From the IMG/VR virus record IMGVR_UViG_3300037961_000324, positions 1 to 20,380 of that record: a DNA stretch of 20,380 nucleotides. One strand, written 5' to 3'. Each line of letters opens with the position of its first letter. Positions within the stretch are counted from its first letter, which is position 1. The notes beneath the pieces were generated by a model. The model saw nothing but the letters and a program-made list of their open reading frames with translations, did no database searches and was not told where the DNA came from. This DNA is from a virus. Shown here in pieces: positions 12,017 to 20,380 of the stretch. Both the position numbers and the translations under genes were made by a program.

Positions 12017-15000
12017 ATGGCAATAGATACTAGCACTCCAAACAATAAACAGTACGCTACATTAACAGGTACATTTACAGGAACAGTAGATACTATATTC
12101 TGGATTAGAATGAACAATGATAATGGTACAGTTTTTAAATGGAAAACTAAGCAAGGCAGTGGTGCTTGGAGTTCTTTAACTACAGTAAGTGACCATTCTG
12201 CACAAACTGCTAAGTTATTAACCTTAGGTATGTCAGTTACATTTACTAGGTCTAACTTAGGAACTTATTTAGCTGGTGATAAGTGGGAGTTTACTGTGTC
12301 TCCAGATTACAGACTAGCACCTAACGATACTACTACTTCGTTTGATAGGTTAATACCTATGGATAAAAGTGACGAACAACATTTAATTGCAATAAACTCT
12401 AAGTCAGGAGAGACTGCATACATAGAAAACTATAATACAGATAGCCCTACAATAATACAAACACAGCCAATACCTGCAAAAGCAACTGGTTACGTTGATT
12501 ACGTAGTCAATAATAAATTAGCTTATGTAGGCATAGGTAAAGAAAAAAGCTCACAAGTTGTTGGCTTTGTTAAGAATAATCAATGGGGTGTTTCTGATGC
12601 TGAAGAATTTGAAAGAATACAAGAAAAAAGTTATCAAACAGTATCTGTATCTTCTGTAAGTCACAAAGTATTTACTGACTCAGTAATGTTACAAGGTGGA
12701 GCTGGTACTATTAACGATGCTTATCTTTCTGTTGGTTTTGATTACGAAGATAATGAGTCTGCTTTTTATATTTACAACAACAATACTAACAAGGTATATA
12801 AAAGAGACCTTCCCGGAACTCCTTTAGCTATACGTATATGCCCTTTTTTACAAACAAGTGGTAAGATAAATGGAGTAGCTATATTAATGGAGCCTACTAA
12901 TGGTGGTTATATAAATTTTATGCAAACTTACAGCATCAGTGATGATGGCACAGTAACTACGTTTGAAAAATCATTTAACCTTGAAGCACCAAGTGGGAAT
13001 ACTTCTTTAAACAAATTTAGTGACTTCTTAATGATTCCAAGAGTTAATAACATAAATAGCAACTCTACAATATTTGATTTAATATTATCAGCAGGAGAAA
13101 CAACAGATGAAAGTAGCCTTAGAGATGGTTACTTATTTAAGGTAGAAAACTTTAAATCTTATAATGAATCAGAGTTTTCTGGTAGTTCTGGTGGTAACAT
13201 AGAGGCTGGTGATTATATACCTATGTCTCCTAAGAATAGTTATAGTGGTGAAGATAAAGCCGCTAATATGTGGATAGAAATACGTAGTGATGATGGTAGT
13301 CAACAAGAAGTAGGTTGTACTAATCATCCTACTATGATGCAAAGGGGCAATCTAATACATTTAGGTTATGATTCTAATGGTCAAAATCCTTATATAGGAG
13401 TAACAGTTAAATTACAGCCTATATTTAAATATGAAGACTCTGACCAAGATGAATATGGTGGCTATGAAATAGCTATTATAAAACCTTTATGGTGGGATGG
13501 TTATAAGTATTGGAAACTTAAATGGGTTACTTATGCAGTGCCGTTAGACAGTAGTGGTAGAAATGCTTGTGAAATGATGGCACATATGAAAATGAGTGGT
13601 ACTACAACAACAAGTATTAGTAGTTCAAACTTACAACAGAGTAATGTACCTGCACCTGCTGACGCACCTTTGTTTGCTTCTAGTGCTGGTAAAAGTGTTA
13701 ATGATAGAGCTATGGTTTATTCAGAAGCAGATGGACAAAGAATAGGTTTTTACTATATACAAAGAGAAGAAAACGTAGCAAAGTTAAAAACTATAAATGA
13801 TATTGAAACTAAAAGTGGTCATTTAAGTATGTTTCCAAACACAGGAGGTAGCACTATATACAATCAATTTGCTAACTATAGTTCTGGAACAACAGATACA
13901 GCTCCTGCAAATATTCTTAGTACAAATTTACCTAGCACAGAAGATGAAAGACCTTATGTTTTATCAGATAGACAAGTGCAAATGACAGGTATGACTAGTG
14001 CTTCTGTACCAGCGGCAAACAATTCTAATCATATAACAAGAAGAGATGATGAGGGTGACGAGTATATAGAACAACAAATTGGCTCAGGCAGTGCAGGTTC
14101 TAATGAGTTATCTGGTAATGCACCTTGGTTTAATATAAGCACTATTACTACTAATACTAACAAAGACTGGTTAGGAGATGCTAGTACTAGAAAAGCATTT
14201 TACAAATGTTCTTTATTGTATGATGGATTTCAAGAGTCAGCTTTAATAAGTGTAATAGGGGCATATGATACAGGCTCTGCAATAACTGATGGTTTACAAG
14301 TACCTATAGAAATAGATGAAGAAGCTGTAGTAGGTGAACAAAAAAAGATATCAAGAAGAATTACATCTGTTATTTTATATAGAGCAGATGACTCAACACA
14401 AACATCTTTAGAACCTGAAGGTTTGTATAGGTTTGTAGAAGAAGTTTCTATAGACAAGTTTTATTTACAAAGTGGTAAATATAAATTTACTGTACAAGAC
14501 GATGGCAGTAGAGGTGCATCTTACGAAGCATTAAACGGTATACCAGAAACACTAGGTTCTCTAGGTGTAGACTATACAGTAAACGCATCTATAAATGGAT
14601 ATATGTTTATAGGTAATTGTAATCATCCTGAGTTTGCTGATGGAGAAAATGTGTTATTTAGAAGTGAGCCCGGTAAGTATTCTATATTTAACTGGTCACA
14701 GAACTTTATACAATTAGACTTTATACCTACTGCGTTGGCAAGTTTTGTTGGTAAGCTGTATGTGTTTGGTAAGAATCAGATGTGTATCGTTAATCCAGAA
14801 ACACTTATTATAGAAGAAAACATATCTGGTATAGGTTGCTTAGGACCTAAAGCGTTAAAGACTACATCTAGTGGTTTATTCTGGTTAGACTACAACAACT
14901 TTTACCAGTCATCACCAAAGATAGACAAGATAGGTACTACCATAAAGAAACAGCCACAATGTGGTTGGGATATGATTACTAATGCAGAGAAAGATTTAGC

Positions 15001-15547
15001 CGTTGTAGGTTACGATGCAACAAGACAATGCGTGTTGTTCTTTTTTCATAAAACAGACAGCAGTGGTACAGATAAAAGATGCTGGTCTTACTACATACCA
15101 CAAAAAAGATGGGACCTTTGGGAAACAACTTACAAAATATTTGACACAGTAGATGGTGACGATGGATACCCTATACTACTAGCAGAAGAAGGTAGAATAA
15201 TTAAAATGGGTGCTGGTACATCTAGAAGAAACTGGCAATGGAACAGTAAAAAACTTACACTAGGCACTGACACTAACTATAAAAAGGTTAGGGTTGTAAA
15301 GCTAGATGCTAGTAGTAGACCTAGTACAAGTATTAAGTATCAAACAAACGATGAGTCAACGTATCAAAGTGGTACAGATGTATCTAATAACTATGGCTCT
15401 AGTTGGACAGGTAATGCTATAAAAGTTGCATCAACTTATTCTAAACTAAGGTGGGTAAGGTTAAAAGCAGAAGGTACTAATGGCAGTACAACAAATGTTA
15501 AAGGTCATTCTATAGGAATAGTATACAAACCAAAGAAACCTAAATGA
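12017..15547 (+). CDS. large tail nozzle / DNA-stabilisation-like protein
   Basis: A 1176-residue protein, larger than typical nozzle proteins (500-800). Residues 9-95 form a beta-sandwich-like domain (T-L-T-G-T-F-T-G-T-V-D-T, F-K-W-K-T, V-T-F-T-R, L-A-G-D-K-W-E-F-T-V) of a kind inserted in phage and flagellar proteins. The rest is long and beta-rich, with repeated Y-I-x-N/V segments that suit a propeller-like hub. The C-terminal third (from about 850) carries the best marks: I-N-G-Y-M-F-I-G-N, F-V-G-K-L-Y-V-F-G-K-N, I-G-C-L-G-P-K-A-L, G-L-F-W-L-D-Y-N-N-F-Y, and R-C-W-S-Y-Y-I-P. This resembles gp10/gp12-type proteins, which cap the tail and hold DNA in the head. It overlaps the next gene as ATGA. 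Assignment is moderate: motif order fits, but no direct match was checked. Confidence 0.8.
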   Translation: MAIDTSTPNNKQYATLTGTFTGTVDTIFWIRMNNDNGTVFKWKTKQGSGAWSSLTTVSDHSAQTAKLLTLGMSVTFTRSNLGTYLAGDKWEFTVSPDYRLAPNDTTTSFDRLIPMDKSDEQHLIAINSKSGETAYIENYNTDSPTIIQTQPIPAKATGYVDYVVNNKLAYVGIGKEKSSQVVGFVKNNQWGVSDAEEFERIQEKSYQTVSVSSVSHKVFTDSVMLQGGAGTINDAYLSVGFDYEDNESAFYIYNNNTNKVYKRDLPGTPLAIRICPFLQTSGKINGVAILMEPTNGGYINFMQTYSISDDGTVTTFEKSFNLEAPSGNTSLNKFSDFLMIPRVNNINSNSTIFDLILSAGETTDESSLRDGYLFKVENFKSYNESEFSGSSGGNIEAGDYIPMSPKNSYSGEDKAANMWIEIRSDDGSQQEVGCTNHPTMMQRGNLIHLGYDSNGQNPYIGVTVKLQPIFKYEDSDQDEYGGYEIAIIKPLWWDGYKYWKLKWVTYAVPLDSSGRNACEMMAHMKMSGTTTTSISSSNLQQSNVPAPADAPLFASSAGKSVNDRAMVYSEADGQRIGFYYIQREENVAKLKTINDIETKSGHLSMFPNTGGSTIYNQFANYSSGTTDTAPANILSTNLPSTEDERPYVLSDRQVQMTGMTSASVPAANNSNHITRRDDEGDEYIEQQIGSGSAGSNELSGNAPWFNISTITTNTNKDWLGDASTRKAFYKCSLLYDGFQESALISVIGAYDTGSAITDGLQVPIEIDEEAVVGEQKKISRRITSVILYRADDSTQTSLEPEGLYRFVEEVSIDKFYLQSGKYKFTVQDDGSRGASYEALNGIPETLGSLGVDYTVNASINGYMFIGNCNHPEFADGENVLFRSEPGKYSIFNWSQNFIQLDFIPTALASFVGKLYVFGKNQMCIVNPETLIIEENISGIGCLGPKALKTTSSGLFWLDYNNFYQSSPKIDKIGTTIKKQPQCGWDMITNAEKDLAVVGYDATRQCVLFFFHKTDSSGTDKRCWSYYIPQKRWDLWETTYKIFDTVDGDDGYPILLAEEGRIIKMGAGTSRRNWQWNSKKLTLGTDTNYKKVRVVKLDASSRPSTSIKYQTNDESTYQSGTDVSNNYGSSWTGNAIKVASTYSKLRWVRLKAEGTNGSTTNVKGHSIGIVYKPKKPK

Positions 15548-15831
15548 GAAAGACACAGAATAGAAAAGCTACCAGAGATACTGGTTCAAGAATTAATTAT
15601 TTTGGAGATGAGCCAGTAAGCTCACCATCCGACATACAAAAAACAATAGATACTATTGCAGACAAAGTAGATTCAGAAACGGGTAGGGTTGAAAAAAGTA
15701 ATGCAAGTAGTGAAGAAGGAACATTAAGAACAGTTAAGGATAAAAGTAAATGGTACTTAGAAATAAAGACTAGCGATGGCTGGGTTCGTAGTGCAGAGGA
15801 TACTTTTGTAATTAAAAATAAGAACAGTTGA
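15544..15831 (+). CDS. small tail-like protein after nozzle
   Basis: A 95-residue protein starting in an ATGA overlap. The N-terminal half is polar and disordered-looking (K-A-T-R-D-T-G-S-R-I-N-Y-F). A short amphipathic helix follows (S-D-I-Q-K-T-I-D-T-I-A-D-K-V). The C-terminal third is beta: E-E-G-T-L-R-T-V-K-D-K-S-K-W-Y-L-E-I-K-T-S and W-V-R-S-A. This 'EG.lR.vk...kwyLEikt.dGW' strand pair occurs near the ends of phage tail proteins and may trimerise. Function unknown; tail-associated by position. Confidence 0.65.
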   Translation: MRKTQNRKATRDTGSRINYFGDEPVSSPSDIQKTIDTIADKVDSETGRVEKSNASSEEGTLRTVKDKSKWYLEIKTSDGWVRSAEDTFVIKNKNS

Positions 15832-15856
15832 GAAATAAAACAAGTCTAATTATATT
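15828..15856 (+). promoter_or_regulatory. possible sigma70-like promoter
   Basis: TTGAGA at 15828-15833 and TATATT at 15851-15856 each match the -35 and -10 consensus at five of six bases, with an exact 17-base spacer. It lies in the only gap longer than about 12 bases in the window. A start about 7 bases downstream (near 15863) would fall at or past the ribosome site at 15858-15863 (AAGGTG), so a normal leader for the next gene would be almost absent. This weakens the call. In an A+T-rich genome such matches also occur by chance. Confidence 0.25.
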
Positions 15857-15868
15857 TAAGGTGATATT

Positions 15869-16897
15869 ATGGGATTTTTTAGCAATTTATTTGGTACAAA
15901 TCAAAAGCGTAACGTAGGTCAAATAGGACGAGAGTACGATGATGCTTACGCTCCAGCAACGGAAGCGTATGACCAGTTGATGGGCAGGGGTCAAGAAATG
16001 ATGGACCCCAACTCTGCATTTAACCAGTCTCAAAAAGCTAGAATGATGGCACAGGGACAGGATGCGGCGGCTACGTCAGCTCGTATGGCACAAAGAACTG
16101 CGGCTATGTCAGGTGGTGCACCAGCAGGTGCTTTAGCGGCTCAATCTATGGCAGGTGCTAACAGGGCACAAGAAAGTTCTATGAATGCTTACAATCAATA
16201 CTTACAAGGTGCAATGGGTCAGGGTGCTGGTATGCTTAGTGGTGCGGCTAATAACTTAGCAAGTATGAACACCAATAGAATGAATGCTATGAATGCCCAA
16301 AGACAAGCAAATGCACAGATTGACAGTCAAGCGGCAGGTGGTATGGCATCACTTATTGGAACTGGACTTAGTCTTGCAGGAACTGCTATGGGTGGACCGA
16401 TTGGTGGTATGATAGGCAAAGGAATTGGTAGTTTGTTTGGACAAGAAGGTGGTAGTGTTCCAGAAGATTTAGAGTATATGATGTACGGTGGTTTGGTTAG
16501 AGACAAAAAGAATAACCCTGAAGATAAAACAGAAAAGATAGAGATGAAGAAGGGTGGGTTTGTTAGTCATATGATGTATGATAAAGAAGGTAAAGGTTAT
16601 AAAGCTAATACTATGGAAGACCATTTACGTATGAAAAAGATGGGTTACAGCCATAAAAAAGGTATGATGTATGGTGGTAAAGTAAAAGGTTATCAACAAG
16701 GTGGTCCTGCATTAAAACCTATACCCGAAGGGAACAAAGGATTGTCTAGGCTACCAGAAGCAGTTCGTAATAAAATGGGTTATATGAAAAAAGGTGGTTA
16801 TGTTTATGGACAGGAAGGTGGTATGCTATCACAAGTTATGGGACCTAAAGGTCCTATGCAGATAGGTACTCGTATGGGAGGTGTCCAAATTGGCTGA
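15869..16897 (+). CDS. internal virion / DNA-ejection protein candidate, Gly-Met-rich
   Basis: A 342-residue protein with AAGGTG at 15858-15863 before ATG. The opening M-G-F-F-S-N-L-F-G is typical of podoviral ejection proteins. Residues 50-155 are Ala/Met/Gln-rich and helical. Residues 158-190 form a Gly-rich hydrophobic segment (G-M-A-S-L-I-G-T-G-L-S-L-A-G-T-A-M-G-G-P) that could insert in a membrane. From 195 to the end the protein carries six short G-G motifs: M-Y-G-G-L-V, K-K-G-G-F-V, M-Y-G-G-K-V, Q-Q-G-G-P-A, K-K-G-G-Y-V and Q-E-G-G-M-L. Such MxxGG/QEGG tails recur in the next gene. It is probably packaged in the head and ejected with the genome. The name rests on build and position, not on a close match. 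Confidence 0.75.
   Translation: MGFFSNLFGTNQKRNVGQIGREYDDAYAPATEAYDQLMGRGQEMMDPNSAFNQSQKARMMAQGQDAAATSARMAQRTAAMSGGAPAGALAAQSMAGANRAQESSMNAYNQYLQGAMGQGAGMLSGAANNLASMNTNRMNAMNAQRQANAQIDSQAAGGMASLIGTGLSLAGTAMGGPIGGMIGKGIGSLFGQEGGSVPEDLEYMMYGGLVRDKKNNPEDKTEKIEMKKGGFVSHMMYDKEGKGYKANTMEDHLRMKKMGYSHKKGMMYGGKVKGYQQGGPALKPIPEGNKGLSRLPEAVRNKMGYMKKGGYVYGQEGGMLSQVMGPKGPMQIGTRMGGVQIG
16876..16892 (+). promoter_or_regulatory. ribosome site deciding a TTG start
   Basis: GGGAGG at 16876-16881 is placed 8 bases before TTG at 16890, whereas the in-frame GTG at 16881 lies inside it. This favours the TTG. The same TTGGCT start, overlapping the previous stop by 8 nt, is used at 4756. Confidence 0.55.
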
Positions 16898-18623
16898 GTC
16901 TGACGCACAATACAGAAAACGAAGAGAAAGAGAAGATGCTCAAGCTGTAGCATTAGGTAGAAAAATGGCGGCATTTGATGAAGCTCAAGCTTTAAGTGGT
17001 GGTTTTGGTAGTATGAAAAACATTAGAATGCAACCAATGAGTAACAATATAGAACTTGTACCACTTGGTAAAGGCATTCCTTCTGGTGTTTTAAACCAAG
17101 AAAGAACTGGCAAACAAATAGATAGACTTATACACGGTGCTAGAATGATGGGCGACCCAGAGTATGCTAAACAATTTATGCCCGGACCTATGCCTGAGTT
17201 AAAAAGAGCAGGTATGGATAAGTTTATGCCAGAGGCAGTAGATGTGCCTACTGGTGATATGTTTAGCAGTGATGATATGCAAAGATATACAGGTATGATG
17301 AATACCTTATCAAAGACTGACTTTTACCAAGCACAACCTTTACAAAACAGACCAAACTTTACTAGTAAAAAAAGACAATCAGCTTTAGATGCTTTAAAAG
17401 AAGGTATGATGAAGGCTAAGATGCAACAGAAGATGGACATACCTATGGAAATAAGGAGAGCAGAAGATAGTCCATTGCCCGGTGATGTAGTAGATGCTAA
17501 GCTAGAACCCGGAGAGTACGTACTTAATAGAAACGCTGTAAAAGCTATTGGTAAGAAACAACTAGATAAAATAAACAATAAGATAAAACCAAGGTTTTCT
17601 GATAAAATTAGAAAGAAAGCTAGAGACTTACCTCGTAGCATATCTTTAGGTGCAAGAAGGGAAGACTGGCAAAAGTATATGCAGACTGGTGGTCCTATAG
17701 AAGAGATAGACCTTACAGGTATGGAAGACCAAATGGGTTTTGGAGAAAATCGTTATGCAGATGCAGAAGAGTTAGGTGAACAAACAATACAAAAAGGTGT
17801 AGAGTTTGGTAAAAAATTATACGGTGGTGCTAAAGATTTATTAGGCAAGGCTTATAACAGGTTTGGTGGAGATGCTATAAAGGCTAGTAAAGCTATGGAC
17901 TTACAAGCTGATTTAAACTCAGAGTGGGCAGGTGGTGTAGACGGAGAAGCTTTTGAAGGTCAAAAAGAATTTGAAGACTCTAATTTAGAGATGGCTAAAA
18001 TGATGAGAGATGAGATGGGTCTAGGTAAAGCTGACTATGGTATGGCGGCTGGTCAATTTGGTCAACAAGTTGTAGATGATTTACAAGCTGGTTTAGGAGC
18101 TGGTGTAGCAGGTGCAGGAGCTATAGCAAACAAAGCACAAGAACTATATGGTAAAGCAAGTGATAAGTATCAAGAGTTTAAACCTAAAGCAAAAGAGTAT
18201 TTAGAAAGTGAGAAGTTCCAGAAACACGCTAGTAAAGGTTTAGGAATGGCAGGTGAGTTTTTTAAAGAAATGGCGGCAATGAGAGGCTTTGGTGAAGGTG
18301 GAGACTTTGACCAGTTTAAACCTAAAGCTTTAAAAAAGGTTGGAGAAGAAGAAACAAAAGAAATACCTGACACAATTAAAAGACCAAATTACTCTACAGA
18401 CCCAGAAGATGTTGCAAAAGAACAGAAAGAACAAGAAGCTGTAGAAGAACTTAGAGTAACTAATCCTTATATAGCTAGACCAGAGTCAATGGAACCAGAA
18501 ACATTGGAAGACATAACTAATCCATTAGGTGGTATTACAGGTATGGGTGGTCAAGAAGGTGGTTATGTAACTATGCAGGGCTTTATAAAGCAATCGTTGG
18601 AGAATATGTATGGCAGAAATTAA
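16890..18623 (+). CDS. internal virion protein with PGEYVLN motif
   Basis: Two starts compete: GTG at 16881 and TTG at 16890. GGGAGG at 16876-16881 overlaps the GTG but sits at normal distance from the TTG, so TTG is chosen, giving 577 residues that begin M-A-E-S-D-A-Q-Y. The N-terminus is charged and helical. Near residues 197-225 is P-G-D-V-V-D-A-K-L-E-P-G-E-Y-V-L-N-R-N followed by A-V-K-A-I-G. This 'PGEfVlnr.A...iG' motif is widespread in phage structural proteins of the tape-measure and internal-virion kind. Residues 270-470 are acidic, with Ala/Gly-rich helices. The C-terminus carries G-G-Q-E-G-G-Y-V, the same G-G tail motif as in the upstream gene. A DNA-ejection role is inferred from motif and context. 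It overlaps both neighbours (8 nt and 14 nt). Confidence 0.75.
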   Translation: MAESDAQYRKRREREDAQAVALGRKMAAFDEAQALSGGFGSMKNIRMQPMSNNIELVPLGKGIPSGVLNQERTGKQIDRLIHGARMMGDPEYAKQFMPGPMPELKRAGMDKFMPEAVDVPTGDMFSSDDMQRYTGMMNTLSKTDFYQAQPLQNRPNFTSKKRQSALDALKEGMMKAKMQQKMDIPMEIRRAEDSPLPGDVVDAKLEPGEYVLNRNAVKAIGKKQLDKINNKIKPRFSDKIRKKARDLPRSISLGARREDWQKYMQTGGPIEEIDLTGMEDQMGFGENRYADAEELGEQTIQKGVEFGKKLYGGAKDLLGKAYNRFGGDAIKASKAMDLQADLNSEWAGGVDGEAFEGQKEFEDSNLEMAKMMRDEMGLGKADYGMAAGQFGQQVVDDLQAGLGAGVAGAGAIANKAQELYGKASDKYQEFKPKAKEYLESEKFQKHASKGLGMAGEFFKEMAAMRGFGEGGDFDQFKPKALKKVGEEETKEIPDTIKRPNYSTDPEDVAKEQKEQEAVEELRVTNPYIARPESMEPETLEDITNPLGGITGMGGQEGGYVTMQGFIKQSLENMYGRN

Positions 18624-20028
18624 ACCAATGAATTTACCCGGGGTTAGTTATGACCCTATGCGAGGTTTACCACAACAAAAAACATTAGCTGAAAATTTAA
18701 GACAGGTAGCTGAGCGTAAGTTTATACGTCAAATGAACGAGTATCAATTAAAGAAACAAGCTCGTGAAGAAAAAGATTTTAACATTAACAAGAAAGCAGA
18801 GAACTTTATATTCTCTAACTATCCTAGTAGTAAAGCTAAAGGTGATTTTACAACAGCTTTTGACAATAGAAAGTTTGGACCCGGTAGTAGAGAAAAAGAA
18901 CTAGCTAGGTGGAAAGAGCAAGTGGGTGGCAACTACGCCGCTTTTCAACAATGGTATGATGCAGGTAAAAAGGCTGAAGAACAAGCTTTGTATAAATCTT
19001 TTACAAGAAACCCTGCTAAGTATAAAAGTGAGAAAGCATATAAGACAGCTATATCTAATTGGATGAATAGTATGTCTGATGTAGAGCAACAAGAAATATT
19101 AAACAATGCACCAGCAGAAGTGTTGCAAATAATAAATGATAACTGGAATGTAACTAATCCTACTTTTATAGAAAGTTTACAAAAGATACCACAAAATCTT
19201 ACATTTGGAACAGGTGACGATGATGACAGTGCTATACCAGAAGCACTTACTATAGCAGGTGGTCTTTTAGCAGGTGGTTATGGTCTATTAAGAGGTAGAG
19301 CATCTATGGCTAAGAAAGGGTTTGGTCAAGCTTTTGACAGGACAGATGCTAACCTTAGAAACATTACAAAAGACCTTGTAGAAAAAGCAAAAGACTTAAA
19401 GAAAGGTCAGCAACTAGATATGTTTGACAATGCTATACCTCACAGTAATGTGTCTAAGATAAACAGTGCACTAGATAAAATAGTAAGTTCAGGTGAGATG
19501 AACAAAGCTGATGCTGACAAGTTTAAAAGTATTGTAGACAAACTTATGAAGAGTGGCAAAGAGTTAACATCAGAAAACATAGGTAAAGCAATAAGAGAAG
19601 GTGGAGACGAGTTTGATAGCTTAGCTAAATCTTTAAGAAAGTCTACTAGACTATCTATAGGACCTATAAAAACAGGTAGTTTATGGAAAGGTCTTTTAGG
19701 AGTTGGACTTGCTGGAGTTGGAACATCTGTTCTTGCTCAACAAATGGGTGTTAATGAAGAAAAAGCAGATGATATGGGTACACTTGCCGCAAGTGCCGCA
19801 TCACTAAATCCAAGTATGCTAAATAAAATAAGAAAAGTAATAAAAGATAAAGGTATAGGCTACGTTACAAAAAAGATAGCGGCTAAAGGTGGACTTAGAT
19901 TATTAGGTAGTGTAGCAGGTAAAACTGTACTTAGTGGAACTGGTTACGGTGCTCTAATAGCAGTACCTGCACTAGCGTTTGATGCAGTTGCCATATATAA
20001 TATATTAGCAGACGACTACGAAGAGTAG
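18610..20028 (+). CDS. internal virion protein with hydrophobic segments
   Basis: A 472-residue protein whose ATG at 18610 overlaps the previous gene by 14 nt. Residues 25-65 are a basic helix. Residues 66-195 are soluble, with repeated aromatic and Lys-rich helices. Hydrophobic stretches lie at 211-228 (E-A-L-T-I-A-G-G-L-L-A-G-G-Y-G-L-L), 358-376 (L-W-K-G-L-L-G-V-G-L-A-G-V-G) and 428-466 (G-L-R-L-L-G-S-V-A-G, then A-L-I-A-V-P-A-L-A-F-D-A-V). An amphipathic Lys/Asp-rich helix region (245-345) separates the first two. Membrane-active helices in a late virion gene fit podoviral ejection proteins, which form a channel across the cell envelope. The family is not certain. Confidence 0.75.
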   Translation: MAEIKPMNLPGVSYDPMRGLPQQKTLAENLRQVAERKFIRQMNEYQLKKQAREEKDFNINKKAENFIFSNYPSSKAKGDFTTAFDNRKFGPGSREKELARWKEQVGGNYAAFQQWYDAGKKAEEQALYKSFTRNPAKYKSEKAYKTAISNWMNSMSDVEQQEILNNAPAEVLQIINDNWNVTNPTFIESLQKIPQNLTFGTGDDDDSAIPEALTIAGGLLAGGYGLLRGRASMAKKGFGQAFDRTDANLRNITKDLVEKAKDLKKGQQLDMFDNAIPHSNVSKINSALDKIVSSGEMNKADADKFKSIVDKLMKSGKELTSENIGKAIREGGDEFDSLAKSLRKSTRLSIGPIKTGSLWKGLLGVGLAGVGTSVLAQQMGVNEEKADDMGTLAASAASLNPSMLNKIRKVIKDKGIGYVTKKIAAKGGLRLLGSVAGKTVLSGTGYGALIAVPALAFDAVAIYNILADDYEE

Positions 20029-20031
20029 TAA

Positions 20032-20380
20032 ATGGCTGAACCTAAACAGTTCTCTCCTAAATTTGACGAAGAGCAAATACGAGGTGTCATTGACCAATAC
20101 GTAAGATTCCCAGATGCTTTTGACGATAGGGATGACGACATACAAGTATTAGAAGACCACGCTTCTTACTATAGAATACCATTTGCTCGTAATAAAAATC
20201 ACCAAGATGCTTTTGTTACACGTATGCTTAAACAAGCTGGTTCTGGTTTTATGGAAGGTTTTACTACCTTGCCACCAGAAAAACTTGGGATTGGTAGTGA
20301 GCCAGAAGACACTTGGGAAGGTATATCACGTAACTTAGGACACCTTGCAGGGTTTGTAGGATACCTACCCGGTGGTAAGA
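20032..20380 (+). CDS. large internal virion protein, N-terminal part (3' partial)
   Basis: ATG at 20032 comes three bases after the previous TAG, and the frame is open to the right edge (116 residues visible). The N-terminus is acidic and soluble (F-S-P-K-F-D-E-E-Q-I-R-G-V-I-D-Q-Y). It is followed by A-G-S-G-F-M-E-G-F-T-T-L-P and W-E-G-I-S-R-N-L-G-H-L-A-G-F-V-G-Y-L-P-G. The 'GF.TL....A/E..aRnLGHL.GFvG' order is common at the start of very large internal virion or ejection proteins of marine podovirus-like phages. Its position at the end of the ejection block agrees. The rest of the gene lies beyond the window, so no enzyme domain can be judged. Confidence 0.75.
   Translation, partial: MAEPKQFSPKFDEEQIRGVIDQYVRFPDAFDDRDDDIQVLEDHASYYRIPFARNKNHQDAFVTRMLKQAGSGFMEGFTTLPPEKLGIGSEPEDTWEGISRNLGHLAGFVGYLPGGK

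Noticed and set aside
1-20380. CRISPR array, tRNA, integrase, insertion sequence or strong terminator
   Set aside because: None seen. The only DNA repeats are inside fibre coding sequences, and gaps between genes are too short for RNA genes.

Overview
The window is one continuous block of tailed-phage late genes, all on the + strand. Genes are packed end to end with ATGA, TAATG or 8-nt overlaps, and the longest gap is 37 nt. Arginine is mostly AGA/AGG and third positions are mostly A or T. The mix of families (a short-tail nozzle-like protein, Gly/Met-rich internal virion proteins, a DUF6321-type basic protein, a GH108 endolysin) suggests a marine podovirus-like phage of a Gram-negative bacterium. 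A SAR11-type or similar AT-rich host is possible but cannot be shown from this sequence. There is no integrase, tRNA, CRISPR array, insertion sequence or clear terminator.

Layout. 2-1805: a coiled-coil structural protein (5' end missing) and two small genes that together look like a head-tail adaptor. 1805-2355: two small proteins of unknown or tail-like type. 2367-8615: the fibre region. Two fibre proteins share an almost identical N-terminus, three small unknown genes lie between them, and a 747-residue collagen-like fibre follows. 8615-10722: the lysis region, with three single-span membrane proteins, two small basic proteins, two other small proteins and a GH108 endolysin. 10725-11758: a zinc-ribbon protein and a calcineurin-like phosphoesterase. 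11745-15831: a nozzle or DNA-stabilisation protein that appears split into an 89-residue head piece and an 1176-residue body, then a small tail-like protein. 15869-20380: three internal virion (DNA-ejection) candidates and the start of a fourth, which runs off the right edge.

Inferred working: adaptor and nozzle proteins close the head and build the short tail. The fibres, two of them sharing an anchor, give host binding. Holin candidates plus the endolysin release progeny. The Gly-rich and multi-hydrophobic proteins at the 3' end are probably packaged in the head and ejected with the DNA. The roles of the zinc-ribbon protein, phosphoesterase and small basic proteins are unknown. The most unusual points are the two split structural genes, the protein-level duplication with diverged codons inside the collagen-like fibre, the shared fibre anchor, and the phosphoesterase with codon use unlike its neighbours.
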